Shown here piece by piece: positions 6,523 through 13,594 of a stretch of DNA of 13,672 nt. A model generated the notes under the pieces. The model had not been told where the DNA came from. It made no database searches and saw nothing but the letters and a program-made list of their open reading frames with translations. Position 1 is the stretch's first letter; each line of letters starts with the position of its first letter. The translations under genes were made by a program, and so were the position numbers. Source of the stretch: Patescibacteria group bacterium (GTDB taxonomy: Bacteria; Patescibacteriota; Doudnabacteria; UBA920). The stretch lies in contig JAMDEL010000108.1 of NCBI GenBank assembly GCA_023487095.1, positions 1-13,672 of the forward strand. The letters are read 5' to 3'.

Positions 6523-7614
6523 TTACGGATGAATGAATCCCCGGATAATTCGGCTGTTATTCGGGATAAACCGGGTGTTAACCTTGCCGAATTTCTGGTA
6601 ATTCATTTCACTGACCGTAAAACCGCCTTCGCTAACGCTTTCCACAATGGCGACATGGCCGTATTTTTTGTTGTCCGTGGTCACTACAATTGCGCCCACA
6701 GCCGGGGTTTTGCTTGTGATCGCACCGTAAGCCTGTGCGTTGGCCAGCCAATTTTTGGCATTGCCGCCCCAGGGCACATGAACCTTGGTGGCTACGTACC
6801 AGGTGCAGTACCCCCAGGGGAAGATGTGTCCTGTGCCGTTGTCCACGTACTTCGGCTTGACTACGCCGCTGGGCTTAACTTTGCCGTCATTACTCTTTTT
6901 GGGCACGGGTTTGGGCTTCGGCGGCTCAGGCATGGTGCCGCCGGGCAAAACGAAAATTTGTCCGCCGGTAATATCTTCCGCGTTTTCCAAGCCGTTATAG
7001 GCAATGATGGTATCCAAATTGACGCTGAATTTTTTGGCCAAGTCGGGCAGGGTGTCGTTGTTGTTGGCCGTGTAGACCACGCCGTCCGTGGGGGGAATAA
7101 GCAAATCCCAACCGGGTTTAATTTGCGAGTTAGGCAGGCGGTTGGCCCAAATCAAAGTTTGTTCCTTAAGGCCGTTTTTTGCGGCAATGGCTTTCAGGGT
7201 GTCGCCTTCCACGGTTCTATAGACCTTAATCTGCTTGGCCACCAAAGCTTTTACGCTGTCCGGGTTTTGCGAAAGCAGAGTCTGGTCGTCGGTAATGGCC
7301 TGGTCTTGGTTTTCTTCTGTGGCGTAAGGCAAACTTAAAGACTCAAAATTTTCCGCCTGGGCCTGGGCAATAAACCCCGCCTGGCGGTTAATTGTGGTTA
7401 TGATCCTGCTATTTTTTGCGTAAAGCTTGGGATTTAAACTGTTGTGGTAAGCCAAAAGTTGGGCCGCGTGGCTTTTGTCAAAATATGATTCGCTGTCTGT
7501 ACCCACGAAGTAATAAAAATTAAAGCCAACCAAAACAAGGGTAATGGCAATGGCCGCTATCTCGCCGGAAAATTTTAACGCAAAATCCATCCGGTCAAGA
7601 CGTTTAAGATGCAT
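6523..7614 (-). CDS. Membrane-anchored LysM-LysM-CHAP peptidoglycan hydrolase
   Basis: From ATG 7614 this encodes 363 residues: one membrane span (about 18-37), an extracytoplasmic linker, two LysM-type peptidoglycan-binding repeats (about 130-174, with V-E-G-D-T-L-K-A-I-A; about 180-223, with N-N-D-T-L-P-D-L-A), a Pro/Lys-rich hinge (228-253) and a C-terminal CHAP domain (about 262-361). CHAP catalytic residues are visible: C270 in G-Y-C-T-W-Y-V-A, H320 in Y-G-H-V-A-I-V-E, and E337/N338 in S-E-M-N-Y. CHAP enzymes cut peptidoglycan amide or peptide bonds; here the enzyme would act outside the membrane in wall remodelling or division. The true start may lie upstream: the frame stays open for 61 more codons to a stop at 7798-7800, with a basic, protein-like sequence and a possible ATT start at 7764-7762. 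Its 3' end converges on the surface-protein gene. Confidence 0.88.
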   Translation of the reverse strand: MHLKRLDRMDFALKFSGEIAAIAITLVLVGFNFYYFVGTDSESYFDKSHAAQLLAYHNSLNPKLYAKNSRIITTINRQAGFIAQAQAENFESLSLPYATEENQDQAITDDQTLLSQNPDSVKALVAKQIKVYRTVEGDTLKAIAAKNGLKEQTLIWANRLPNSQIKPGWDLLIPPTDGVVYTANNNDTLPDLAKKFSVNLDTIIAYNGLENAEDITGGQIFVLPGGTMPEPPKPKPVPKKSNDGKVKPSGVVKPKYVDNGTGHIFPWGYCTWYVATKVHVPWGGNAKNWLANAQAYGAITSKTPAVGAIVVTTDNKKYGHVAIVESVSEGGFTVSEMNYQKFGKVNTRFIPNNSRIIRGFIHP

Positions 7615-7797
7615 CGCCGGGAAAGCGTTGATATGGAGTTTTTTCAGGTCGGGCAGCCGCAGCTGGAATTTCCAGGAGTGTTTTTGGAAGTAGTATTGGA
7701 CTAAAAAGGCGCCTTTTTTGGCTATAGATAAAAATTTTGAGCGCCAAAATTTGATGCGTGAAATAAGCAGCTCCGTTATCCAAATCCGCCTAAAACT
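7615..7797 (-). other. Probable N-terminal extension of the LysM-CHAP gene (no ATG)
   Basis: The minus-strand frame of the hydrolase remains open for 61 codons upstream of ATG 7614. The translation is rich in Lys/Arg and aromatic residues (for example I-S-R-I-K-F-W-R-S-K-F-L-S-I-A-K-K, later L-P-D-L-K-K-L-H-I-N-A-F-P-A), as expected of a cytoplasmic basic segment before a membrane span. No ATG, GTG or TTG occurs in frame; an ATT (7764-7762) follows a GGAG by 6 bases. Otherwise this stretch is an untranslated leader. Confidence 0.45.
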
Positions 7798-7998
7798 TTA
7801 AACCGCCGTTTTATTGCCACAGGTTTTAACGGCAGATTTGGTTAATATTCTTAAGATGCTGTTGTCCTATCTATTTTATATCAGTGGGTAAGAGGGGGCA
7901 AGATTTTCATCCACATTTTATCCATTTTTGCTTTTATTTAAGGCAGATTTTCTTTTTTGGGTTGCAAATAAGGTATTTTTAGGAGCATTAAAAGGCCA
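7798..7998. other. Divergent intergenic region between the hydrolase and uvrD
   Basis: About 200 bases with no supported gene. It holds the candidate minus-strand promoter (7875-7883), and a short inverted repeat GCCGTT (7805-7810) / AACGGC (7828-7833) that would lie in the hydrolase leader. The rest is AT-rich. I see no tRNA, small-RNA signature or riboswitch core here. Confidence 0.5.
7875..7883 (-). promoter_or_regulatory. Possible extended -10 promoter for the LysM-CHAP gene
   Basis: Read on the minus strand the sequence is TGATATAAA, a TGn extension plus TATAAA. A weak TCTTGC (7903-7898) sits 17 bases upstream. It would start transcription near 7868, about 250 bases before ATG 7614 or about 100 before the ATT at 7764. 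It points away from the uvrD promoter in this divergent region. Confidence 0.4.
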
Positions 7999-8007
7999 TG
8001 CTATAAT
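7999..8007 (+). promoter_or_regulatory. Extended -10 promoter (TGCTATAAT) of uvrD, leaderless arrangement
   Basis: TGCTATAAT has TATAAT at 8002-8007. The uvrD ATG starts at 8015, so only 7 bases separate the -10 box from the start codon. Transcription from this box would begin at or next to the A of the ATG, giving a leaderless mRNA. There is no Shine-Dalgarno between them. No convincing -35 at 17-bp spacing, which the TGn extension can offset. Confidence 0.7.
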
Positions 8008-8014
8008 ATCTTGT

Positions 8015-10156
8015 ATGATTAATCTTGAAAGCCTGAATGACAGGCAAAAACAAGCAGTCAAAGCCGGCATGGGTCCGGTTCTGGTTTTGGCCGGCCCGGG
8101 CAGCGGGAAAACCAAGACTTTGACTTATCGCATTGCCTATATCATAGAGAAGAAGCTGGTCCACCCCGATAATATCCTAGCACTGACTTTCACCAACAAA
8201 GCGGCCAAAGAAATGCGCGAAAGGGTCAACAAGCTTCTAATCAGGCTTCCGGGTTCGGCTGAACGGCTGACCATGGGAACTTTCCACTCGGTTTGCGCGA
8301 GGATCCTGCGTAAAGAAATCGGCCGCATGGGCTACGGCCAGGATTTTGTGATTTTTGACACGGATGACCAGCAAAAAATCCTAAAGGAAATCTGTGAGGA
8401 GTTGCGCTTTGGCAAGAACCTGCCGCCTTCGCTGTTTTCCGCGCTCATTTCCCGGGGTAAAAACCTGCTGCAACTTCCCGGCGACTTGAGTTTGGATATA
8501 GACAGCCGGATGCAGGAAAGGGTAAGGGAGGTTTATGTCCGGTATCAGGATGCGCTGCTTCGGCAGAACGCTTTGGATTTTGACGACTTACTCATGCTCA
8601 CCGTGAAATTATTTGAAAGCGACGCAGCGGTTTTGGAAAAATACCAAAAGCTTTACACTTACGTGCTGGTGGACGAGTATCAGGACACCAATTTGGCCCA
8701 ATACCAGCTTTTGCGTCTTTTGGCCGTGCATCGCCGCCTGTTTGTGGTTGGTGATGATGCGCAAAGTATTTATGGCTTCCGGGGCTCAGATATTACCAAC
8801 ATCCTCAATTTTGAAAAAGACTTTCCGGAATGTGAAATTATCAAACTGGAGCAGAATTACCGCTCCACGCGCAACATTCTGGCTGTGGCCCAGAAAGTTA
8901 TTGAAATGAACCCGGAACAAAAGCCAAAAACACTCTGGACCGAAAACCATGACGGAGAAAAGATTTCGCTCATCCAGGCCGATGACGAGAAAGCGGAAGG
9001 CGAGTATGTGGCCAAAAAAATTGTAGCCCTGGCCGGGGGGAAAAAAGACGAGCCGGTCTATGAGCCTGACGAGAGCCAAAACCCGGCCGGGCTTTCCATT
9101 CTGGACCGGTTCCTGTTGGCCAAAAAGAAATACGGCGCGACCATGGGCGGTTTTATACGCCAACTGCCCCAGCTGCCCAAAGACCACGACAGCCTGAAGG
9201 AATACTGCGTTCTCTACCGTACGCACGCCCAGTCGCGCGCCATAGAAGAGGCGCTTATCCAGTCCGGTATTCCCTACCAAATCGTGGGGGGCTACAAGTT
9301 TTATGACCGCAAGGAAATTAAGGACATGCTGTGTTTTTTGCGCTTGGCCCAGAACTACCGGGATTTGGTTTCCTTAAAGCGCGTACTTAACGAGCCGCCA
9401 AGGGGTTTGGGCGAAAAAAGTTACCAGGTCATCCGCGATTTTATATTGGAGGCCGGAGCCAAAGAAAAGGAAACCGACATCCGCGAGTTTCGGACTATTT
9501 TTTCCGAGGTCAAGCTTTCTCCCAAGCAGTGGCAGTCTGCCCAAAGTTTTTTTGAGGCTTTGGAGGAATTTAATTCTTTTCCCAAAAGCTCCACTTTGCC
9601 CGAACTTATCAAACTGATTATCCGCCGCATGCGCTTGGAGCAGACTTTGCGCGACGGCAGCGACAAGGGCGAGAGCCGCTGGGAAAACTTGGAAGAGCTT
9701 TTGACCGTGGCCCAGAAATTCAGGAATTTGAATTGGCCGGAAGCGCTCACGGAATTTTTGCAGGAAGTGGCGCTCTTGTCCGAGATTGACCAGAAGAACG
9801 AAGAAAAAGATGCGGTCACGCTTATGACCTTGCACAGCGCCAAAGGCCTGGAGTTTGACACGGTTTTTTTCGTCGGTTTGGAAGAAGGCATCTTGCCTCA
9901 TTCGCGGAGCCTGGTTGAACCCAAGGATTTGGCCGAAGAGGTGAGATTGGCCTATGTGGGGCTCACACGCGCCAGAAAAAACTTATTTTTAATCTTTGCG
10001 CGCAGCCGCATGTCGTTCGGCAGCCGGCAGCTCCAAACTCCTTCGCGCATCTTAAAAGCCATGCCCAGAGAACGCCTGCAGTTTGTTTCGGGCGCGGAGC
10101 GGATTTTTGAAAGTGACGGCGAAGATGGTATAGTGGTAGAAGAAATGGAGTTTTAA
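8015..10156 (+). CDS. uvrD: UvrD/PcrA-family (superfamily 1A) ATP-dependent DNA helicase
   Basis: A 713-residue 3'-5' helicase with all core motifs: Q-motif L-N-D-R-Q-K-Q-A (7-14), Walker A A-G-P-G-S-G-K-T (26-33), motif Ia T-F-T-N-K-A-A, motif II D-E-Y-Q-D-T (220-225), motif III G-D-D-A-Q-S-I-Y (246-253), motif IV L-E-Q-N-Y-R-S (278-284), motif V T-L-H-S-A-K-G-L-E-F (about 605-614) and motif VI E-V-R-L-A-Y-V-G-L-T-R-A (642-653). It would unwind DNA in excision or mismatch repair and clear stalled forks. An extra stretch of some 50 residues lies between motif IV and the V-L-Y-R-T-H-A-Q-S-R-A block. The C-terminus ends soon after the S-R-I-L-K segment, so the Tudor-like tail that binds RNA polymerase in PcrA/UvrD seems absent. 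ATG 8015 is chosen because it follows the promoter and starts at the Q-motif; an in-frame TTG at 7928 lies upstream of the promoter. uvrD versus pcrA cannot be settled by eye. Confidence 0.93.
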   Translation: MINLESLNDRQKQAVKAGMGPVLVLAGPGSGKTKTLTYRIAYIIEKKLVHPDNILALTFTNKAAKEMRERVNKLLIRLPGSAERLTMGTFHSVCARILRKEIGRMGYGQDFVIFDTDDQQKILKEICEELRFGKNLPPSLFSALISRGKNLLQLPGDLSLDIDSRMQERVREVYVRYQDALLRQNALDFDDLLMLTVKLFESDAAVLEKYQKLYTYVLVDEYQDTNLAQYQLLRLLAVHRRLFVVGDDAQSIYGFRGSDITNILNFEKDFPECEIIKLEQNYRSTRNILAVAQKVIEMNPEQKPKTLWTENHDGEKISLIQADDEKAEGEYVAKKIVALAGGKKDEPVYEPDESQNPAGLSILDRFLLAKKKYGATMGGFIRQLPQLPKDHDSLKEYCVLYRTHAQSRAIEEALIQSGIPYQIVGGYKFYDRKEIKDMLCFLRLAQNYRDLVSLKRVLNEPPRGLGEKSYQVIRDFILEAGAKEKETDIREFRTIFSEVKLSPKQWQSAQSFFEALEEFNSFPKSSTLPELIKLIIRRMRLEQTLRDGSDKGESRWENLEELLTVAQKFRNLNWPEALTEFLQEVALLSEIDQKNEEKDAVTLMTLHSAKGLEFDTVFFVGLEEGILPHSRSLVEPKDLAEEVRLAYVGLTRARKNLFLIFARSRMSFGSRQLQTPSRILKAMPRERLQFVSGAERIFESDGEDGIVVEEMEF

Positions 10157-10162
10157 TTCCCT

Positions 10163-11014
10163 ATGACCCCGGAGTATCTAAAAAATTTTTTAAGAAGCCA
10201 CGGGCTTAAGCCCAACTTCACCTATGGGCAGAATTTTTTGATTGACGAAATCGTTTTGGAAGATATTGTAGACGCGGCCCAGGTCAAGGCAGGGGACAAG
10301 GTTTTGGAAATTGGTCCCGGCATCGGCAATCTGACCCGCAGGCTTTTGGAACGAGGCGCCCAGGTTTTAGCCATAGAAAAAGACCCAAAATTTTTACCCC
10401 TTTTGCACGCGCTGAAAAAAGATTTTAAAAAGACTTTGCGTTTTGAAATTGCCGATGCGTTGGAATATAATTTTCAGGAGTATTTCAAAAGCCTGCCCGG
10501 AGAAGAAAGCTACAAAGTGGTTGCCAATATCCCTTACTACATTACGGGCAAGATCTTGCAAATGCTTTTGGGTGTGGAATATAAGCCGGCCAGCATAACG
10601 GTGCTTACGCAAAAAGAAGTGGCAAGAAACATTACGGCTGAACCGGGTGGCCTGTCCCTTTTGGCAATTTCTGTGCAATTGTTTGGCAAGCCGGTCTTAG
10701 TCCGTACGGTTCCGGCCAGAGCGTTTTATCCGGCACCAAAAGTTGACAGTGCAGTCTTAAAAATAGACTTGTTTAAGAATCCGCAGTTCAAGCTTCAGAA
10801 CGAGAAGCGTTTTTTCGGGGTCCTGCGCGCGTGCTTTGCCGGCAAAAGGAAGCAGCTGCACAATACACTGGCCAACAATTTGCAATTGAGCAAGGAGCAG
10901 GTTGCGGGCCTGCTTGAGAGCACAGGCATTAGTCCGGCCGCGCGTCCGCAGGAGCTGTCCATTGAAGAGTGGGTGAGTCTGAGCGAGAAGATATATAAAC
11001 TGAGAAAAAAATAA
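10163..11014 (+). CDS. rsmA: 16S rRNA (adenine1518/1519-N6) dimethyltransferase RsmA (KsgA)
   Basis: A 283-residue SAM-dependent methyltransferase that dimethylates the two adjacent adenines in helix 45 of 16S rRNA late in 30S assembly. Visible motifs: G-Q-N-F-L (22-26), SAM motif I E-I-G-P-G-I-G-N-L-T (49-58), the acidic E72 in A-I-E-K-D, D98 in I-A-D-A-L, the catalytic motif N-I-P-Y-Y-I (122-127; usually N-L/I-P-Y-N/Y-I), the F-Y-P-A-P-K-V-D-S-A-V block (188-198), and the C-terminal helical domain. The length is normal for the family. It starts 6 bases after the uvrD stop, so the two are likely co-transcribed; GGAG at 10147-10150 is 12 bases away and may serve weakly as Shine-Dalgarno. A terminator follows the stop. 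Confidence 0.95.
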   Translation: MTPEYLKNFLRSHGLKPNFTYGQNFLIDEIVLEDIVDAAQVKAGDKVLEIGPGIGNLTRRLLERGAQVLAIEKDPKFLPLLHALKKDFKKTLRFEIADALEYNFQEYFKSLPGEESYKVVANIPYYITGKILQMLLGVEYKPASITVLTQKEVARNITAEPGGLSLLAISVQLFGKPVLVRTVPARAFYPAPKVDSAVLKIDLFKNPQFKLQNEKRFFGVLRACFAGKRKQLHNTLANNLQLSKEQVAGLLESTGISPAARPQELSIEEWVSLSEKIYKLRKK

Positions 11015-11026
11015 ATTTTTAATTTT

Positions 11027-11054
11027 AGTCCTTCTGGGAAAGAAGGGCTTTTTT
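11027..11054 (+). terminator. Intrinsic terminator after rsmA
   Basis: AGTCCTTCT (11027-11035) pairs with AGAAGGGCT (11041-11049) over a GGGAA loop, with one G-T pair, followed by a T run through 11054. It begins 13 bases after the rsmA stop and separates the uvrD-rsmA unit from the next promoter. Confidence 0.9.
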
Positions 11055-11068
11055 GATTGGAAAGCCCC

Positions 11069-11097
11069 TTGCAAAAAAACTTTAAGTGTGCTATAAT
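11069..11097 (+). promoter_or_regulatory. Sigma70-type promoter with extended -10 for the gene pair at 11229
   Basis: A -35 box TTGCAA (11069-11074), a 17-base spacer and TATAAT (11092-11097) with a TG one base upstream (TGCTATAAT from 11089). This is the most complete promoter in the window. Transcription would start near 11104, leaving a leader of about 125 bases. Confidence 0.8.
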
Positions 11098-11103
11098 ATA
11101 CAT

Positions 11104-11228
11104 AGAACGGTTAGATTCGTTCCAAAGAAACCAAAAGAAAAAAGAAAAACCAGTAAATTCCTTTAATTTTCACCAAATTATTTTTGGCTGATTTTTGCTT
11201 GGCATAAAGCCAAAATGCGGGAAAACTT
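11104..11228 (+). promoter_or_regulatory. 5' leader with alternative short hairpins
   Basis: The untranslated leader is purine- and A-rich in its first half. Near the start codon TTTTGGCT (11182-11189) can pair with AGCCAAAA (11208-11215); the same GCCAA (11209-11213) can instead pair with TTGGC (11199-11203). The two hairpins exclude each other. GGGAA (11219-11223) sits 5 bases before ATG 11229 as a weak ribosome-binding site. Whether this regulates anything is unknown. Confidence 0.35.
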
Positions 11229-11990
11229 ATGGAAACAAAAATAGAAAATAAAGAGGACGTTGGGGGAACAGAAAGAAGCAAGGAGTCCATACATTTCGGA
11301 CATTTGGGCATCATTCTGGCCTGTGCTGTTTTATTGTCAGGCGTGATGTTTATGAAAAATGGTTTTACTTTGCCGAAATTCCATTCTACTCCGGTAGCCC
11401 AGTACACCTATGAGCAAGCTCATGCCGAAGCGCTGGCAGAAGCAGGCAGGAGTGACCAAAATTATGGCAACGACTCTGAAACCCAGTTGGCCATGCTTGA
11501 CCCCAGTTTAGGCGAAGGGCAGGTTGCCGGTGCGAGCACGGGGACTTTGGCCGACATGGGTATCCAGCCGGCTGAAGAAATTTGGCCGCAGGCAAGTCTG
11601 GATCAGATTCCTTTAAAGCTGATTAAGAATGCTTCCACCGAGCAGATGCAAGGCTATAAAGAACAATTGGATCAGGTAGAGACGTATTATGATTCTACCG
11701 GAATTTTTTCTTCCTTAGACAGCGAGGACAGAGCTCTCTTGGAGAGCACGGCAACCCGCGCTTATACTTTAGGCTCGGCGCTTTTGGCAATGGATGTGCC
11801 GGAACAGTTTTCCGAATACCATAAATATAAAATTATTAGCTACATGCAGATAAAGGCCTTGCTTGACGGCCAGCTTGGCAAAAGCGGAGCCATGGACGAC
11901 AAGGAAGCTTCACTGCAAATTTTTAGCCTTTTGGATAAAATTACCAGGCTTAAAGCGGAGATGTTGAACAAATATAATTTTGAGCTATGA
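11229..11990 (+). CDS. Hypothetical single-span membrane protein
   Basis: I do not recognise a named family. The 253-residue protein has a charged cytoplasmic N-terminus (1-21, many E/K), one membrane span (about 25-43), a linker rich in small and acidic residues (about 55-125), and a helical C-terminal domain (about 126-253) with heptad-like stretches (for example Q-M-Q-G-Y-K-E-Q-L-D-Q-V and S-L-L-D-K-I-T-R-L-K-A-E-M-L). The only cysteine is in the membrane span, so no disulfides are expected. It is transcribed from the promoter at 11069-11097. Its TGA overlaps the ATG of the next gene (ATGA at 11987-11990), so the two products are probably made together and act together. In CPR genomes similar one-span helical proteins occur next to type IV secretion-like genes, which is inference from memory and not shown here. 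Confidence 0.65.
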   Translation: METKIENKEDVGGTERSKESIHFGHLGIILACAVLLSGVMFMKNGFTLPKFHSTPVAQYTYEQAHAEALAEAGRSDQNYGNDSETQLAMLDPSLGEGQVAGASTGTLADMGIQPAEEIWPQASLDQIPLKLIKNASTEQMQGYKEQLDQVETYYDSTGIFSSLDSEDRALLESTATRAYTLGSALLAMDVPEQFSEYHKYKIISYMQIKALLDGQLGKSGAMDDKEASLQIFSLLDKITRLKAEMLNKYNFEL

Positions 11991-13594
11991 TTGTCGGTAA
12001 AAAAATAAAAAGTTTTGTTGTCATAGTTCTTATTGTTTCGGTTTTCTCTTTGCAGATACCGAAAGCGGAAGCGATTATACCCGTATCGGACCATGTCCAT
12101 ACGGTCTTTACTTCTATCTTTAGCGCGCTCAATACTGCTGGCGTGGCTCTGACAAATGCCAGCATTGGTTTTACGGGTACGGGCGCGGCCACCAAGGGAG
12201 CGCAGGAAGCCGCCAAGACGGGATGTGTTGCTTTAAGGAAAGCGGTTCAGATTTCCGATGCCGCTGGCGCAGTTACGGCCGTTTCTTCGGCGGTCGTGGG
12301 CGAAGGCTATACAAAAGTCACGAAGTTGACCGCGCGCCTGACCGCGCTTAAAGCTTTGCAGACTTGCGATGAAATTTATTTGAAAGCGATTAAAGTCGCA
12401 ACTGCCGGGACAAGCGTTGCCGGCGGTTTGCAGAGTATTAACGTTTCCGGTTTCAACGAAATTCAGGTCCAGTCGGAAATTGATACTTTGGACAAACAAA
12501 TTGACGATACCAATAAGCTACGGAACGAAGCCATAGAGCAGGTATGGAAAGCCATTGCCATCCGTATGCTTATGCGCGCCCAACAGACCATTACCACCAA
12601 CCTGGTCAAATCCATGACCAAGAAATACAAAATTTCCAACTATCAGGATTACGCGGGCGCTCTGGCCAGCCAGGTATACGCCGTGGATTATGTCAACAAG
12701 AATTTTCCCGACAACCGGGACCAGATGATAGTCAAGTCAATGATGAAAGGCGGCTTAACGCAAAACACTGCTTGGCCTCTGATCCAAAGTCAGGCAGAAG
12801 AGAATTTAGGCTTTGACCCGGTGGATCTGGATATTAAAAGCGATAATTATTACACGGATTTGGCGAATGTCGGAGCGGCCAATACCAATCCGTATATTTT
12901 GAAGATTATGGCCGACGACAAGGCCCAGCAGACCATTTCCCAGTCCCAGTTGGATGCCAAGGCAGAAATTAATTCCAGCGAAGGCATGATTAGCATGCGC
13001 TCCTGCCGTGATGTCTCCAAAGCCGAGCAGGACAAAGACAGGGAGTATACAAGGCTTAAAGCTCAGTTTGACCTGGATGAAGCTACCTTTAATAAACTGA
13101 GAAGCAGGCAGATTATTGACCCACAAAGCGTACCCGCGGCTGACTTTGTTAAGGCCGTAACCAATCTGGCCAAAAGCCGGACAGCCTTGAACAATTATGC
13201 GGCGGGCAACAAAGCTTTTGAAAAACCCTGTGATCTTATAGACAATCCGGGGGCATCTTTAGCCAAATATACCAACAGCTACCTGGCTTCGCATTTGGGG
13301 TCCACTGCTAACTTGAAAGAAACCAACCTGCCGTTCTTTGCGGGGTTCTTGGAAAGCACGGCCAGCAACTTTTTGACAAATATTATTTTTCAGTCCAGCC
13401 CGGGCAGCCAGAACCTGACGGACCGGGGCCTGGCTACTCCTGATATTAAGCCTGCCGAGGCCACGACTGGCGTGACCCAGACCAGTAACCTGAAACAAGA
13501 TTTTGAGCAGACCCAAGTCCAAAATGTAGTTTTATCCGGAGACAAGACTTCTTCAAGCGGCAACGAGTTTAACTTGTCCTGGGATGCCAGGTAG
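11987..13594 (+). CDS. Secreted protein of unknown function; 3' end probably artificial
   Basis: A 535-residue protein with a clear signal peptide: K-K-I-K, a hydrophobic core (10-24), then P-K-A-E-A with likely cleavage after A29. An Ala-rich helical region follows, with a predicted coiled coil near I-D-T-L-D-K-Q-I-D-D-T-N-K-L (about 160-180), a central N-F-P-D-N-R-D segment, and a C-terminal region with C340 and C415. Cysteines C80, C127, C340 and C415 could form disulfides outside the cell. The overall layout, especially a late 'C-x-L-I-D-N-P-G-x-x-L' block, resembles proteins in CPR type IV secretion/pilus-like clusters; this is inference. The start overlaps the upstream stop by ATGA. Codons from 13586 on, including the TAG, lie in an inverted copy of 13201-13287. 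Residues 534-535 and the stop are therefore suspect; the real protein probably continues after N-L-S-W-D, perhaps into an Ig-like domain. Confidence 0.7.
   Translation: MIVGKKIKSFVVIVLIVSVFSLQIPKAEAIIPVSDHVHTVFTSIFSALNTAGVALTNASIGFTGTGAATKGAQEAAKTGCVALRKAVQISDAAGAVTAVSSAVVGEGYTKVTKLTARLTALKALQTCDEIYLKAIKVATAGTSVAGGLQSINVSGFNEIQVQSEIDTLDKQIDDTNKLRNEAIEQVWKAIAIRMLMRAQQTITTNLVKSMTKKYKISNYQDYAGALASQVYAVDYVNKNFPDNRDQMIVKSMMKGGLTQNTAWPLIQSQAEENLGFDPVDLDIKSDNYYTDLANVGAANTNPYILKIMADDKAQQTISQSQLDAKAEINSSEGMISMRSCRDVSKAEQDKDREYTRLKAQFDLDEATFNKLRSRQIIDPQSVPAADFVKAVTNLAKSRTALNNYAAGNKAFEKPCDLIDNPGASLAKYTNSYLASHLGSTANLKETNLPFFAGFLESTASNFLTNIIFQSSPGSQNLTDRGLATPDIKPAEATTGVTQTSNLKQDFEQTQVQNVVLSGDKTSSSGNEFNLSWDAR
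13201..13287 (+). repeat. Internal arm of an 87-bp perfect inverted repeat
   Basis: This coding stretch (residues about 405-434, including C415 and the D-N-P-G block) is the exact reverse complement of 13586-13672. The match is perfect over 87 bases and stops at 13288 (T here, A in the other arm). It is an ordinary part of the gene; the other arm looks like the secondary copy. Confidence 0.97.

Noticed and set aside
6529..7338. A 269-codon plus-strand open frame opposite the LysM-CHAP gene
   Set aside because: It is fully antisense to a gene with clear LysM and CHAP motifs. Its translation has no recognisable domain and no promoter or ribosome-binding site.
7928..8014. TTG start extending uvrD by 29 residues
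   Set aside because: The extension contains the -10 promoter and is not helicase-like; the protein family begins at the Q-motif just after M1 at 8015.
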